The notes under the pieces are model-generated. The model saw only the letters and a list, made by a program, of their open reading frames with translations, made no database searches and had not been told where the DNA came from. This document shows, in pieces, positions 28,351 to 39,233 of a stretch of DNA of 64,000 bases. The position numbers and the translations under genes are program-made. This DNA comes from Streptomyces sp. JJ36. Its GTDB lineage: Bacteria; Actinomycetota; Actinomycetes; Streptomycetales; Streptomycetaceae. Where the stretch lies: contig NZ_JACYHE010000008.1 of assembly GCF_021696945.1 (NCBI RefSeq), forward strand, positions 1 to 64,000. The letters are read 5' to 3'. Within the stretch, counting starts at the first letter, position 1; each line of letters begins with the position of its first letter.

Positions 28351-30093
28351 ATGTCAGGGACGACCACGCCCGTGGCCGCAGAGGCGGCGGACGTCCCCGC
28401 ACAGCCGCCGGCGCCGCCGGGCGCGGGCGGCCTCGCCGGCCGCTGGACCGTGCTCGTCGTCCTCTGCGCCAGTCTGCTCCTGGTGGCGGTGGACGCCACG
28501 GTGCTCCACGTCGCGGTGCCGGCCGTCTCCGGGGACCTCCGCCCGTCCTCGGTGCAGCTGCTGTGGATCGTGGACGCCTATCCGCTCGTCTGCGCCTCGC
28601 TGCTCATCCTCTTCGGCACGCTGGGCGACCGGGTCGGCAGACGCCGGGTGCTGCTGCTGGGCTACGGGATCTTCGCGCTGGCCTCCGCGCTGGCCGCCTA
28701 CGCCCCCACGCCCGAGGTGCTCGTCGCGGCCCGGGCGCTGCTCGGGGTCGGCGGTGCGATGATCATGCCCGCGACGCTCTCCATCCTGCGCCAGGTCTTC
28801 CCCGACCGCCGCGAGCGCGCGGTGGCCGTGGGTGTGTGGAGCGCCGTGGCCGCGGTCGGCGCCGCCGTCGGGCCGCTGGTCGGCGGGCTCCTGCTGGAGC
28901 ACTTCTGGTGGGGCGCCGTCTTCCTGATCAACCTCCCGTTGATGGCCGCGGCGCTGCCCGCCGGGCGCCGGCTGCTCCCGGAGTCCACCGGAACGGCTGA
29001 CGGACCCTGGGACGTGGCGGGTGCGGCGCTGGCGGCGGCCGGGCTGTTCGCGGCCGTCCTGGGGGTGAAGCGGGTCGCCGAAGACCCCGCCGGTCCCGGG
29101 ACCGTGGTGCCGCTGCTCGCCGGTGCCGTCCTGCTCGCTCTCTTCGTGCGCCGGCAGCGGCGCCGCGCCCACCCGCTGGTGGACGTCGCGGCGCTGGCAC
29201 GGCCCGCCTTCGGCACCGCCGTCGCCTGCATCGTGCTCACGGTACTGGCGCTCGTCGGGCTCGCCCTGATCGCCGCGCAGTACCTCCAGCTCGTGCTCGG
29301 TCTCTCCCCGCTGGAGACCGGGCTGCGGCTGCTGCCGCTCTCCCTGGCGGCCATCGGAGCCGGGCTCGCCGGCGCCCGGCTGCTCCGGGCGCTCGGGCCG
29401 CGGCGGATGGTCACGCTCGGCTTCCTGGTCACCGCACTCGCCGTGCTGCTGCTCACCGGCCTCGACCAGACCGACCGGCCCGCGCTGTTGCTCGGCGGCT
29501 TCGTGCTGCTCGGCTTCGGCCTGGAGATCACCCTCTTCGGCTGCTACGAGTCGATGCTCGACGACGCGCCCGAGGAGCGCGCCGGTGGTGCCGCGGCCCT
29601 GGGCGAGACCGCGTACCAGCTCGGCGCCGGCATCGGCATCGCACTGCTCGGCACCGTCATGAACGCCGCCTACGCGCCCGGCGTGCGGGCCGTCCCCGGT
29701 GTCCCCGCCGAAGCCTCCCGGGCCGCGCAGCACTCCCTCGGGGAGGCGTTCGGCGTGGCCGGGCAGCTCGGCGGTACGGCCGGGGACCACCTGGTCACCG
29801 CCGCCCGCCACGCCTTCGTGCACGGGCTGCGGATGACGCTGCTGGTCAGCGCCGTGTTGCTGCTGCTGGGCGCGCTCGCCGCCCTCCGGCTGCCGCGCAC
29901 CATGTCGCCCGGCGACGCGGCGGAGGACCGGCCGGCCGGGGAGTCCGGGGCCCACCCGCCCGGCCGGGCCCGCGGGGCTTCCGGGGTTCCGGGAGCGCGC
30001 CGGCCCGGCGGCGCCGACCGCCGCCGCACCCGGGCCGCGGGGGCCGCCGAGGGCGAGGGCGCGCTCTTGTCCAGCGGGTTCACCCGCTCGTAG
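28351..30093 (+). CDS. DHA2-type MFS drug-efflux transporter (14 TM)
   Basis: A 580-aa major-facilitator protein with about 14 hydrophobic segments, the DHA2 (EmrB/QacA) layout. Motif A is GTLGDRVGRRRVLLLG, motif C-like is VGPLVGGLLLEHFWW, and VDATVLHVAVPAVSGDL opens helix 1. Proton-driven export of drugs or amphiphiles is expected. The last 60 residues are a Pro/Gly/Arg-rich tail. ATG 28351 has GAGGAGG 7-8 bases upstream. No regulator is adjacent. Confidence 0.9.
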   Translation: MSGTTTPVAAEAADVPAQPPAPPGAGGLAGRWTVLVVLCASLLLVAVDATVLHVAVPAVSGDLRPSSVQLLWIVDAYPLVCASLLILFGTLGDRVGRRRVLLLGYGIFALASALAAYAPTPEVLVAARALLGVGGAMIMPATLSILRQVFPDRRERAVAVGVWSAVAAVGAAVGPLVGGLLLEHFWWGAVFLINLPLMAAALPAGRRLLPESTGTADGPWDVAGAALAAAGLFAAVLGVKRVAEDPAGPGTVVPLLAGAVLLALFVRRQRRRAHPLVDVAALARPAFGTAVACIVLTVLALVGLALIAAQYLQLVLGLSPLETGLRLLPLSLAAIGAGLAGARLLRALGPRRMVTLGFLVTALAVLLLTGLDQTDRPALLLGGFVLLGFGLEITLFGCYESMLDDAPEERAGGAAALGETAYQLGAGIGIALLGTVMNAAYAPGVRAVPGVPAEASRAAQHSLGEAFGVAGQLGGTAGDHLVTAARHAFVHGLRMTLLVSAVLLLLGALAALRLPRTMSPGDAAEDRPAGESGAHPPGRARGASGVPGARRPGGADRRRTRAAGAAEGEGALLSSGFTRS

Positions 30094-30129
30094 CGTCAGG
30101 TCCGAGCCGCACGACCACCGGAGGTCCGC

Positions 30130-31311
30130 ATGTCCGCACTCCCGCCGTTCGACCCCGCCGACCCGCTCGGCGTCGACGAGCTCCTCGGCCCCGAGGACCG
30201 GGACGTGCGCGACACCGTGCGTTCCTGGGCCGCCGACCGGGTGCTGCCGCACGTGGCCGGGTGGTACGAGCGGGGCGAGCTGCCCGGCGTGCGGGAGCTC
30301 GCCCGCGAGCTGGGCTCCCTGGGTGCGCTCGGCATGTCCCTGGAGGGCTACGGCTGTGCGGGGGCGAGCGCCGTGCAGTACGGGCTGGCCTGCCTGGAGC
30401 TGGAGGCCGCCGACTCGGGCATCCGCTCCCTGGTCTCCGTCCAGGGCTCGCTCGCCATGTACGCGATCCACCGCTTCGGCAGCGAGGAGCAGAAGCAGGA
30501 GTGGCTGCCCCGGATGGCCTCCGGCGAGGTCATCGGGTGCTTCGGGCTCACCGAGCCGGACCACGGCTCCGACCCCGCGGGCATGCGTACCCACGCCAAG
30601 CGGGACGGCACGGACTGGGTGCTCAACGGCCGCAAGATGTGGATCACCAACGGCTCGGTGTCCGGGGTCGCGGTGGTGTGGGCCCGTACGGACGACGGCG
30701 TCCGCGGCTTCCTGGTGCCCGCCGGCACCGCGGGCTTCTCCGCCCCGGAGATCCACCACAAGTGGTCCCTGCGCGCCTCGGTGACCAGCGAGCTGGTCCT
30801 GGACGACGTGCGGCTGCCCGAGAACGCGGTGCTGCCCGGGGCGACCGGGCTGCGCGGCCCGCTGAGCTGTCTCAGCCATGCCCGGTACGGCATCGTCTGG
30901 GGTGCCATGGGAGCGGCCCGGTCCAGCTTCGAGGCGGCCCTGGAGTACGCGCGGACCCGGGAGCAGTTCGGGAGGCCCATCGGGGGCTTCCAGCTCACCC
31001 AGGCCAAGCTCGCCGACATGGCGGTCGAGCTGCACAAGGGCGTGCTCCTCGCGCATCATCTCGGGCGGCGGATGGACGCCGGGCGGCTCCGCCCGGAGCA
31101 GGTGAGCTTCGGCAAGCTGAACAACGTGCGGGAGGCGATCGGGATCTGCCGCACCGCCCGGACGATCCTGGGCGCCAACGGCATCTCGCTGGAGTACCCG
31201 GTGATGCGGCACGCCACGAACCTGGAGTCGGTGCTCACCTACGAGGGCACCGTCGAGATGCACCAGCTCGTGCTGGGCAAGGCGCTCACCGGGCTGGACG
31301 CCTTCCGCTGA
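30130..31311 (+). CDS. Acyl-CoA dehydrogenase, glutaryl-CoA dehydrogenase-like
   Basis: A 393-aa FAD enzyme. Signatures: CFGLTEPDHGSDPAGMRT (flavin/substrate contact), KMWITNGSVSGVAVVWA, RTREQFGRPIGGFQLTQAKLADM, and the catalytic Glu at about residue 372 in YEGTVEMHQLVLGKALTG. The YEGT..MH end and HARYGIVWGAMGAA are typical of the glutaryl-CoA dehydrogenase branch (lysine/tryptophan breakdown). The substrate is inferred from family resemblance. It starts 36 bases after the transporter. A strong hairpin separates it from convergent sflA. Confidence 0.9.
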   Translation: MSALPPFDPADPLGVDELLGPEDRDVRDTVRSWAADRVLPHVAGWYERGELPGVRELARELGSLGALGMSLEGYGCAGASAVQYGLACLELEAADSGIRSLVSVQGSLAMYAIHRFGSEEQKQEWLPRMASGEVIGCFGLTEPDHGSDPAGMRTHAKRDGTDWVLNGRKMWITNGSVSGVAVVWARTDDGVRGFLVPAGTAGFSAPEIHHKWSLRASVTSELVLDDVRLPENAVLPGATGLRGPLSCLSHARYGIVWGAMGAARSSFEAALEYARTREQFGRPIGGFQLTQAKLADMAVELHKGVLLAHHLGRRMDAGRLRPEQVSFGKLNNVREAIGICRTARTILGANGISLEYPVMRHATNLESVLTYEGTVEMHQLVLGKALTGLDAFR

Positions 31312-31316
31312 GCCGG

Positions 31317-31354
31317 CCGCCCGGGCGCGGGCGCCCCGGCCCGCGCCCGGGCGG
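31317..31354. terminator. Bidirectional hairpin between acyl-CoA dehydrogenase and sflA
   Basis: Perfect 15-bp arms (31317-31331 and 31340-31354) with an 8-base loop filling the space between two convergent stop codons. Confidence 0.8.
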
Positions 31355-31801
31355 TCAGCTCTGGTTGAAGAACCCGCCCTCGGCGGAGCGCCGCGCCTCG
31401 CCGTTGACGATCTGGTAGTCGGCGGGGGTCAGCAGGAACACCCGCGTCGCCACCCGCTCGATGGACCCGCGCAGCCCGAAGGTCAGGCCCGCGGCGAAGT
31501 CCACCACGCGCTTGGCGTCGGCGGACTCCATCGCCGTGAGGTTCACGATGACCGGCACGCCGTCCCGGAAGAGCTCACCGATGCCGCGGGCGTCCCGGAA
31601 GCCGTCCGGCGTCACCGTGGCGATCCGGGTGCCCTGGTCCTGCGCGGCCTCCGCGGTGACCCGGACGCGCGGATCGGTCACCCAGGACTCGCGCGCGGCG
31701 TCTCCGGGCTCCGGCCCCTCGGCGTAGTCGTCGTCGTAGTAACGCATCTCGCTGTCGTCGACGAGGCCCAGCCACGCACTCGCCTTGCGCACCGATCCCA
31801 T
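31355..31801 (-). CDS. sflA: SepF-like protein of the SflA type
   Basis: A 148-aa SepF homologue. The N-terminus [12 protein letters not shown] is a possible amphipathic membrane helix, then an acidic linker (YYDDDYAEG), then the SepF domain from about 60 ([57 protein letters not shown]). S. coelicolor has SepF plus two SepF-like proteins; gene order here matches the one named SflA, which with SflB helps keep tip growth polar (established). ATG 31801 has GGAGG 6 bases upstream and is preferred to the longer frame to 31870. Confidence 0.85.
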   Translation of the reverse strand: MGSVRKASAWLGLVDDSEMRYYDDDYAEGPEPGDAARESWVTDPRVRVTAEAAQDQGTRIATVTPDGFRDARGIGELFRDGVPVIVNLTAMESADAKRVVDFAAGLTFGLRGSIERVATRVFLLTPADYQIVNGEARRSAEGGFFNQS

Positions 31802-32122
31802 GGACGCCTCCTCTCCTCTGCGCGCGGCGTCGAGATGTGTGCCACCGCGGAACCGCCGCGGGGTCCGCATGACCTATCGTCGTCCATGACGTGCACGATG
31901 TGCCAAGCGGATTGCCTCCGCAGGCGGCATTCGTGACGGTACTGGTGCACAGCGCACAGCGCGACATGGCGCCGTATCAGAGCACCCGCACGGGACGGAT
32001 GGTGACGGTCCGCAAGATTTCGCCCGGGTTCCGTCCGGACGGGTGGGCCACGCGGACATAAGAGTGACCGGTGCGGGCGCCGCCGCCCTGAGGCGCCGTC
32101 ACCGGGGGAACGGGGGAGTACG
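31802..32122. other. 321-bp divergent spacer
   Basis: Between sflA and the DUF5685 gene. It should contain both promoters. Nothing coding or clearly structured beyond a small GTCCGGAC-type repeat near 32035 was found. Confidence 0.4.
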
Positions 32123-33229
32123 TTGTTCGGGATCGTCAGGCCCTGCCGGCACCGCCTGGGCGCGGCCATGCTCGGCGAGTGGACCGCCCACCTGTGCGGG
32201 CTCTGCCTCGCCCTGCGGAACGACCACGGGCAGCTCGCCCGGCTGGTGACCAACTACGACGGGCTGCTCGTCTCCGTGCTGACCGAGGCCCAGACCGGCG
32301 TCACGGCGGGCGGCCGCCGCACGGCGGGCCCCTGCCCGCTGCGGGCGCTGCGCACCGCCCCCGTCGCCCGTGGCGAGGGCGCCCGGCTGGCGGCGGCCGT
32401 CTCCCTGGTGCTGGCCTCCGCCAAGACCCGCGATCACCTCGCCGACGGCGACGGACTGCTGGCCAGGCGCCCGCTGGCCGCCGCGGCGCGCCGGATGGCG
32501 GACGGCTGGGACCGGGCCGGCGCGCGCACCTCGGCCGCGCTGGAGTTCGAGGTGTCCGTGCTGGCCGACGCGGTCGAGCGGCAGCCCGCGCTGGAGGCCG
32601 CTGCCGTGCCGGGCAGCCCGGTGCTCGCGGTCACCGAGCCCGCGGAGACGGCGACCGCGGCCGCGTTCGCGCACACCGCGGTACTCGCCGGGCGCCCGGC
32701 CAACGCCGCGCCGCTCGCCGAGGCCGGGCGGCTCTTCGGCCGGCTGGCGCACCTGCTGGACGCGGTGGAGGACCTGCCCGCCGACGAGGCCGCGGGCGCC
32801 TGGAACCCGCTGACCGCCACCGGCACCCCGCGGGAGGAGGCCCGCCGGCTCTGCGACGACGCGGTGCAGGGGGTGCGGCTCGCGCTCCGGGAGGTGGCGT
32901 TCGCCGACGGACGCCTGGCCCACCTGCTGCTCGTCCACGAGCTGCCGCGGTCCGTGGACCGCGCCTTCGGTGTGCGGTGCGCGCACGGCGCCCCCGGGGC
33001 GGGCGCGTACGGGCCGGGGGGCGGGCACGGCCGGGGGCCCGGCGTTCCGGGGCGGCCCGCGGGGCGGGGGCCGGCGGCCGGGTGCGGCGCCTTCACCGGG
33101 CTCTGCTGCACCTGCCGGATGTGCTGCGCGAGCGAGTACGAGGGCCCGTGGTCCCGCAAGAAGCGGGAGGGGTGCTGTCACAAGTGCGACTGCTGCGACG
33201 CCTGCGAGTGCTGCTCGTGCGACTGCTGA
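32123..33229 (+). CDS. DUF5685-type protein with a cysteine-rich C-terminus
   Basis: A 368-aa protein starting MFGIVRPCRHRLG and HLCGLCLALRNDHGQLARLVTNYDGLL, the signature of the uncharacterised DUF5685 family. The middle is helical and Ala-rich. The last 41 residues hold 15 cysteines in CC, CXC and CXXC arrangements (CCTCRMCC, GCCHKCDCCDACECCSCDC), preceded by a Gly/Pro linker. That density suggests metal or Fe-S cluster binding or a metallothionein-like store, which is inference. TTG 32123 is taken as start: GGGGGAG lies 4 bases before it and FGIVRPC begins right after. Divergent from sflA; slipin follows 118 bases later. Function unknown. Confidence 0.8.
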   Translation: MFGIVRPCRHRLGAAMLGEWTAHLCGLCLALRNDHGQLARLVTNYDGLLVSVLTEAQTGVTAGGRRTAGPCPLRALRTAPVARGEGARLAAAVSLVLASAKTRDHLADGDGLLARRPLAAAARRMADGWDRAGARTSAALEFEVSVLADAVERQPALEAAAVPGSPVLAVTEPAETATAAAFAHTAVLAGRPANAAPLAEAGRLFGRLAHLLDAVEDLPADEAAGAWNPLTATGTPREEARRLCDDAVQGVRLALREVAFADGRLAHLLLVHELPRSVDRAFGVRCAHGAPGAGAYGPGGGHGRGPGVPGRPAGRGPAAGCGAFTGLCCTCRMCCASEYEGPWSRKKREGCCHKCDCCDACECCSCDC

Positions 33230-33347
33230 GCACCGCGGGCGGCTGAGACCCGCCCCGCCCGGCGGCACCCGGGACAGGTCTCGACCAGCGCCCTTCCCGG
33301 GGCTACCGTGGTGATATATCCGGCATAGCCCGAAACAGGGGGCCAGC

Positions 33348-34424
33348 ATGGTCGTGGAGCTGGTGGCAGCGGCGGTGGCCGGCGGGCTGGTGTACGTCCT
33401 CGCCGCGGCCCGGATCGTCAAGCAGTACGAGAGGGCGCTCGTCTTCCGGCTGGGGCGCCTGCGGCCGGGGTTGCGTGAGCCCGGCTTCACCATGATCGTC
33501 CCCGCCGTCGACCGGCTGCAGAAGGTGAACCTGCAGATCGTGACGTTGCCGGTGCCGGCCCAGGAGGGCATCACCCGGGACAACGTCACGGTCCGGGTGG
33601 ACGCCGTCGTCTACTTCCGGGTGGTCGACCCCGCGGACGCCATCGTGCGGGTCGAGGACTACCGGTTCGCGGTGGCGCAGATGGCGCAGACCTCGCTGCG
33701 GTCGATCATCGGCAAGAGCGAGCTGGACGACCTGCTCTCCAACCGCGAGAAGCTGAACCAGGGCCTCGCCCTGATGATCGACAGCCCCGCCGTGGAGTGG
33801 GGGGTCAACATCGACCGGGTGGAGATCAAGGACGTCTCGCTGCCGGAGACGATGAAGCGGTCGATGGCCCGGCAGGCGGAGGCGACCCGGGACCGGCGGG
33901 CCCGGGTGATCAACGCGGACGCGGAGCTGCAGGCCTCCCGCAAGCTCGCCCAGGCGGCCGACGCGATGGCCGACACCCCCGCGGCGCTCCAGCTCCGGCT
34001 GCTGCAGACGGTGGCCTCGGTGGCCACCGAGAAGAACTCCACGCTCGTGCTGCCGTTCCCGGTGGAGCTCCTGCGCTTCCTGGACCGCTCGCAGCAGACC
34101 GGGGAGGCGGGCGGCGCTCGCGGCCCGCGCGAGGTGGTGGCGGGGGAGGAGTCCGCGGAGCACGTCCTGGAGCCGGAGGACGTCGAGGAGGTCGACGTCG
34201 ACGCCGCCGTGCGGGCCGCCGGCCTCGGCGCGCTGGAGCCCGGCTCCGGGACCCGTGCGCCGGGTGCGCCGGGAGCGGGACCTGCGCCCGGCGAGACGGA
34301 GGGGCCGCAGGGGCCGGAGGGGGCGGGTGAGGGCGGGGCGCCCACGGAACTCTGGTCCCAGGACGACTCGGAATTCACATCTGCCCCGGAACCCCCGGAA
34401 AGCGACACAGAATCCGAGCGCTGA
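33348..34424 (+). CDS. SPFH/band-7 membrane protein (slipin)
   Basis: A 358-aa stomatin-like protein: one N-terminal membrane segment (residues 3-21), the band-7 domain (about 24-240: QYERALVFRLGRL, GITRDNVTVRVDAVVYFRV, SNREKLNQGLALMI, WGVNIDRVEIKDVSLPE) and a Pro/Glu-rich tail. Such proteins oligomerise on membranes and organise microdomains. ATG 33348 has a GGGGG-type ribosome site. Gap of 182 bases to the protease gene. Confidence 0.9.
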   Translation: MVVELVAAAVAGGLVYVLAAARIVKQYERALVFRLGRLRPGLREPGFTMIVPAVDRLQKVNLQIVTLPVPAQEGITRDNVTVRVDAVVYFRVVDPADAIVRVEDYRFAVAQMAQTSLRSIIGKSELDDLLSNREKLNQGLALMIDSPAVEWGVNIDRVEIKDVSLPETMKRSMARQAEATRDRRARVINADAELQASRKLAQAADAMADTPAALQLRLLQTVASVATEKNSTLVLPFPVELLRFLDRSQQTGEAGGARGPREVVAGEESAEHVLEPEDVEEVDVDAAVRAAGLGALEPGSGTRAPGAPGAGPAPGETEGPQGPEGAGEGGAPTELWSQDDSEFTSAPEPPESDTESER

Positions 34425-34606
34425 GTATCGATTACCGGACAGTTCCTTCGTGGGGGGCTTGTGTGCTGATCGCGGATCGCGCCATACTCCAGCGAAGTTG
34501 GCATGGACGCGACTCTGCCGGTTTTCGGGGAACCGCGTCGCCACACAACACCCTCCGGGCTCCGCGCTGACTCGGGCGAGCCCATCCCCCCACAGGAGGA
34601 GCAGAG

Positions 34607-35683
34607 TTGAGGAAGCATCGTCGTACCTCCACGCGCCGCGTCGCCCTTGCGGGTGCGGGCGTCGCCGCGCTCGTCGCCGGATCCCTCACCCTGGCGAACG
34701 CCAACGCGTCGGAGTCCCCGTCCGCGGAGCCGCGGACCCTGTCGTCCGCCGCGGCCGCCACGCTCGCCCAGGACCTCGTCTCCGGCCTCGCCGGTGACGC
34801 CGGCGCCTACTACGACTCCGAGGACCGCACACTCGTCGTGAACGTCGTCGACGAGGAGGCCGCGGAGAAGGTGGAGTCGGCCGGCGCCGAGGCGCGGGTG
34901 GTCGAGCACACCATGGCCCAGCTCACGGCGGTGAAGGAGATGTTCACCGCGCGCGACATGACCGGTACCTCGCGCATGGTCGACCCGGTCACCAACAAGG
35001 TGGTCGTCACCGCCGACAGCACGGTCACCGGCGCCGAGTACGCCCAGCTCGAGAAGCAGGTGGCGGCGGAGGACGGCAAGGCCGTCCTCAAGCGCACCGA
35101 GGGCGAGTACACCACCCGCATCGCCGGCGGGGACGCGATATTCGGGCCGAGCGGCCGCTGCTCGCTCGGCTTCAACGTGACGGTGGACGGCCGGCCCGGC
35201 TTCCTCACCGCCGGCCACTGCACCAACGCCATCTCGAGCTGGGCCGAGTCCCAGGGCGGCCCGGAGATCGCCCGCACCCAGAGCGGCAGCTTCCCGGGCG
35301 ACGACTTCGGCCTGGCCATGTACACGGCCGAGGTCGACCGTCCCGGCGAGGTCAACCTCTACGACGGCAGCAGCCAGCCCATCTCGGGGGCGGGCGAGGC
35401 CACCGTCGGCCAGACCGTGCAGCGCAGCGGCAGCACCACACAACTGCACGACGGCGAGGTCACCGGGCTGGACGTCTCCGTGTCCTACCCGGAGGGCACC
35501 GTGGACGGGCTGATCCAGACCACCGTCTGCGCCGAGCCGGGCGACAGCGGCGGCGCGCTCTTCGCGGGCGACCAGGCGCTGGGCCTGACCTCCGGCGGCA
35601 GCGGTGACTGCACCTCCGGCGGGGAGACCTTCTTCCAGCCGGTGGGCGAGGCGCTGCAGGCCTTCGGCGCGCAGCTCGGCTGA
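34607..35683 (+). CDS. Secreted S1-family serine protease with pro-region (SGPA/SGPB type)
   Basis: A 358-aa preproprotease. Signal peptide 1-34, pro-region about 40-170, mature enzyme probably from I172 (IAGGDAIFG). Catalytic triad: H204 in LTAGHCT, D233 in FPGDDFGLAMY, S314 in CAEPGDSGGALF; cysteine pairs as in streptogrisins. Chymotrypsin-like activity is expected. The start is TTG 34607, with AGGAGGA 6 bases upstream. A very stable terminator follows at 35697. The 182-bp leader 34425-34606 is relatively AT-rich and contains a CATACT box near 34493, a possible -10. Confidence 0.93.
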   Translation: MRKHRRTSTRRVALAGAGVAALVAGSLTLANANASESPSAEPRTLSSAAAATLAQDLVSGLAGDAGAYYDSEDRTLVVNVVDEEAAEKVESAGAEARVVEHTMAQLTAVKEMFTARDMTGTSRMVDPVTNKVVVTADSTVTGAEYAQLEKQVAAEDGKAVLKRTEGEYTTRIAGGDAIFGPSGRCSLGFNVTVDGRPGFLTAGHCTNAISSWAESQGGPEIARTQSGSFPGDDFGLAMYTAEVDRPGEVNLYDGSSQPISGAGEATVGQTVQRSGSTTQLHDGEVTGLDVSVSYPEGTVDGLIQTTVCAEPGDSGGALFAGDQALGLTSGGSGDCTSGGETFFQPVGEALQAFGAQLG

Positions 35684-35696
35684 CCGCCGTCCGGCA

Positions 35697-35736
35697 CGCG
35701 GGAACCCCCGGACCCGAGGGTCCGGGGGTTCCCGCG
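35697..35736 (+). terminator. Terminator after the S1 protease gene
   Basis: 19-bp perfect arms (35697-35715 and 35718-35736) around a tiny loop; also faces the convergent asd gene. Confidence 0.85.
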
Positions 35737-35801
35737 TCCGCGCTCCCGGCGCTGCGGCCCCGCAGCGGGCGGTGTCTCCACGGCTCCCCGGGGGGCTCCG
35801 G

Positions 35802-37738
<1,937 letters not shown>

Positions 37739-37842
37739 GAGCGGAGTCTTGCCGGCCCGGCGGCCGGGGCGCCGTGCCGTTCTCCCACGGCGATCACCGC
37801 GGCCGGCCCCCGGCCGCCGGGCGCCCGCCGGCCGGGGCCCGG

Positions 37843-38430
37843 TCACCAGAGGCGGTCGATCTCCCCCGGGTGGAGCCCGATCCGGCACCGCTGGAAGGAG
37901 TCCCGGGCACGGCGGGCGGCGGCGGAGAAGAAGTCGCCCATGACCACCTTGTCGAAGCCGGGGAAGTCGCTCGGGAACGGGTCGTCGGGTGTCCCGCCGA
38001 CCAGCACCGCCCCGGGCAGCGGCCGCCAGCCCGCGCTCTCGTAGAACCGCTGGAGCGGCCGGTCGCAGGTGAACAGCGCCAGGTCGTGCCGACCGCCCTC
38101 CGCGAGCGCGGTCCGCGCCTCCGCGACCAGACGCCGGCCGTACCCGCGCCCCCGCACCGCGCGCCGGGTGACGACCGTGCTCAGCCCGGCGGCGGTGAAA
38201 CGGGCCCCCGCATGCGCGAACTCCGTGGAGAGCACGGAGAGCGCGGCCAGTACCGTCTCCTCCTCCACGAGGAGCAGGGAGACCGGATGCAGCGCCGGGT
38301 CGTGGCTGAGGGCGCCGGGCGGGCGGCCGGCCGGCGCGTCCCGGGAGGGCCACGCCTCGTCCTCCAGCGCCACGACCTGGGCGCGGAGCCCGGCGGGGGT
38401 GCCGGCCTCCGGGAACGAACAGGTGCGCAT
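37843..38430 (-). CDS. GNAT-family N-acetyltransferase
   Basis: A 195-aa acetyltransferase. The acetyl-CoA site is VTRRAVRGRGYGRRLVAEARTAL, followed by LALFTCDRPLQRFYESAGWRPLPG, the usual C-terminal strand-helix. GNAT enzymes acetylate amines on small molecules or proteins; the substrate is not readable. ATG 38430 has CACAAT 6 bases upstream and no ribosome site, so leaderless translation is possible; a longer frame to 38466 is unsupported. Confidence 0.85.
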   Translation of the reverse strand: MRTCSFPEAGTPAGLRAQVVALEDEAWPSRDAPAGRPPGALSHDPALHPVSLLLVEEETVLAALSVLSTEFAHAGARFTAAGLSTVVTRRAVRGRGYGRRLVAEARTALAEGGRHDLALFTCDRPLQRFYESAGWRPLPGAVLVGGTPDDPFPSDFPGFDKVVMGDFFSAAARRARDSFQRCRIGLHPGEIDRLW

Positions 38431-38512
38431 CCGGCGATTGTGCCCGCGGCCCCGCCGCGGGAGCACGCCGGGTGTCCCGGGGCGGGGCGGAGCGCCGGTG
38501 GCCGGGGGAGTG

Positions 38513-38913
38513 TCAGCCGCCGTAGTAGGCGTCGAAGTGCGCGGAGAACTCCCGGCCGTTGAACTCGTCCCAGTTGACCGACCAGGTCATCAGGAGCAGC
38601 GGGCGTGGTCCGCCGCCGACGGTACGGCCCGCAGTGCCGCGCTCCCGCCGTGCACCGGGCTGTCCACGGTGCTGCCGCTGCCGGCGCTGCAGCTCCAGCC
38701 GTCCAGCCCGGCCTCGAAGCCGCCGTTGTGCGCCAGCTCGGTGTCCGCGGCCTGCGCGCCGGTGCCGGCGGCCTGCGCGCCCGGTCCGGCGGCCGCCAGC
38801 CCGCTGCCCGCGAGCACGGTGGTGATGAGCGCGGCGAGCAGCCGGGAGGAGCGGCGGCGGCGCCGGCCGTACGGCCGGCTGCGGGGGCCGGCGGGGCGTC
38901 TGTCTCGGTGCAC
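38513..38913 (-). pseudogene. Secreted chitinase remnant (head and tail fused out of frame)
   Basis: GTG 38913 has a good GGAGG and opens a 107-codon frame: Arg-rich signal peptide, then ELAHNGGFEAGLDGWSCSAG, SPVHGGSAALRAVP, the start of a CBM as found in streptomycete GH18 chitinases. It hits TGA at 38590-38592. In another frame the sequence continues LLLMTWSVNWDEFNGREFSAHFDAYYGG and stops at 38513, which reads as the last strand and end of a GH18 barrel (MTWS..NWD). The whole catalytic core, several hundred codons, is missing, and the join shifts frame. The promoter upstream looks intact, so the deletion may be recent. GH18 assignment of the tail is by recognition. Confidence 0.75.
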
Positions 38914-38959
38914 GGCGTCCTCCGGGGTGGGTGCCTGTGGGGGGTGGCGACGCCGGCGC

Positions 38960-38988
38960 ACTCTGGTCCAGACCAATAGGGTTGTCAA
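38960..38988 (-). promoter_or_regulatory. Chitinase-type promoter with DasR-like site
   Basis: On the minus strand: TTGACA (-35, 38983-38988), exactly 17 bases, CAGAGT (-10, 38960-38965). The 12-bp palindrome-like TGGTCTGGACCA (38964-38975) overlaps the -10 and matches the DasR responsive element (TGGTCTAGACCA) at 11 of 12 bases. This is the classic layout of streptomycete chitinase promoters, here in front of the broken gene. Confidence 0.85.
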
Positions 38989-39233
38989 GGGGGCCCGCAC
39001 GGCCCGGTTCTCACCCGGCGTCAGCTCCGTAACCCGCACCGGTTGTCCCGCCGAGGCGGTCTGGTGCGCCCGCGTCCCGCCCGTTACGGTCGTGCGCGAA
39101 GGCGTGCCGGGTACGGAACGCGTCCGGTTCCGGGGTCGCTCCCGCCGTGCGGCCGTGTGCGCTGCGCACGGCCGGCGGTTGCGGCCCGAGACGCCGTGTC
39201 CCGTGGAAGCGCACCAACGCTCCTGGAGCCGTC

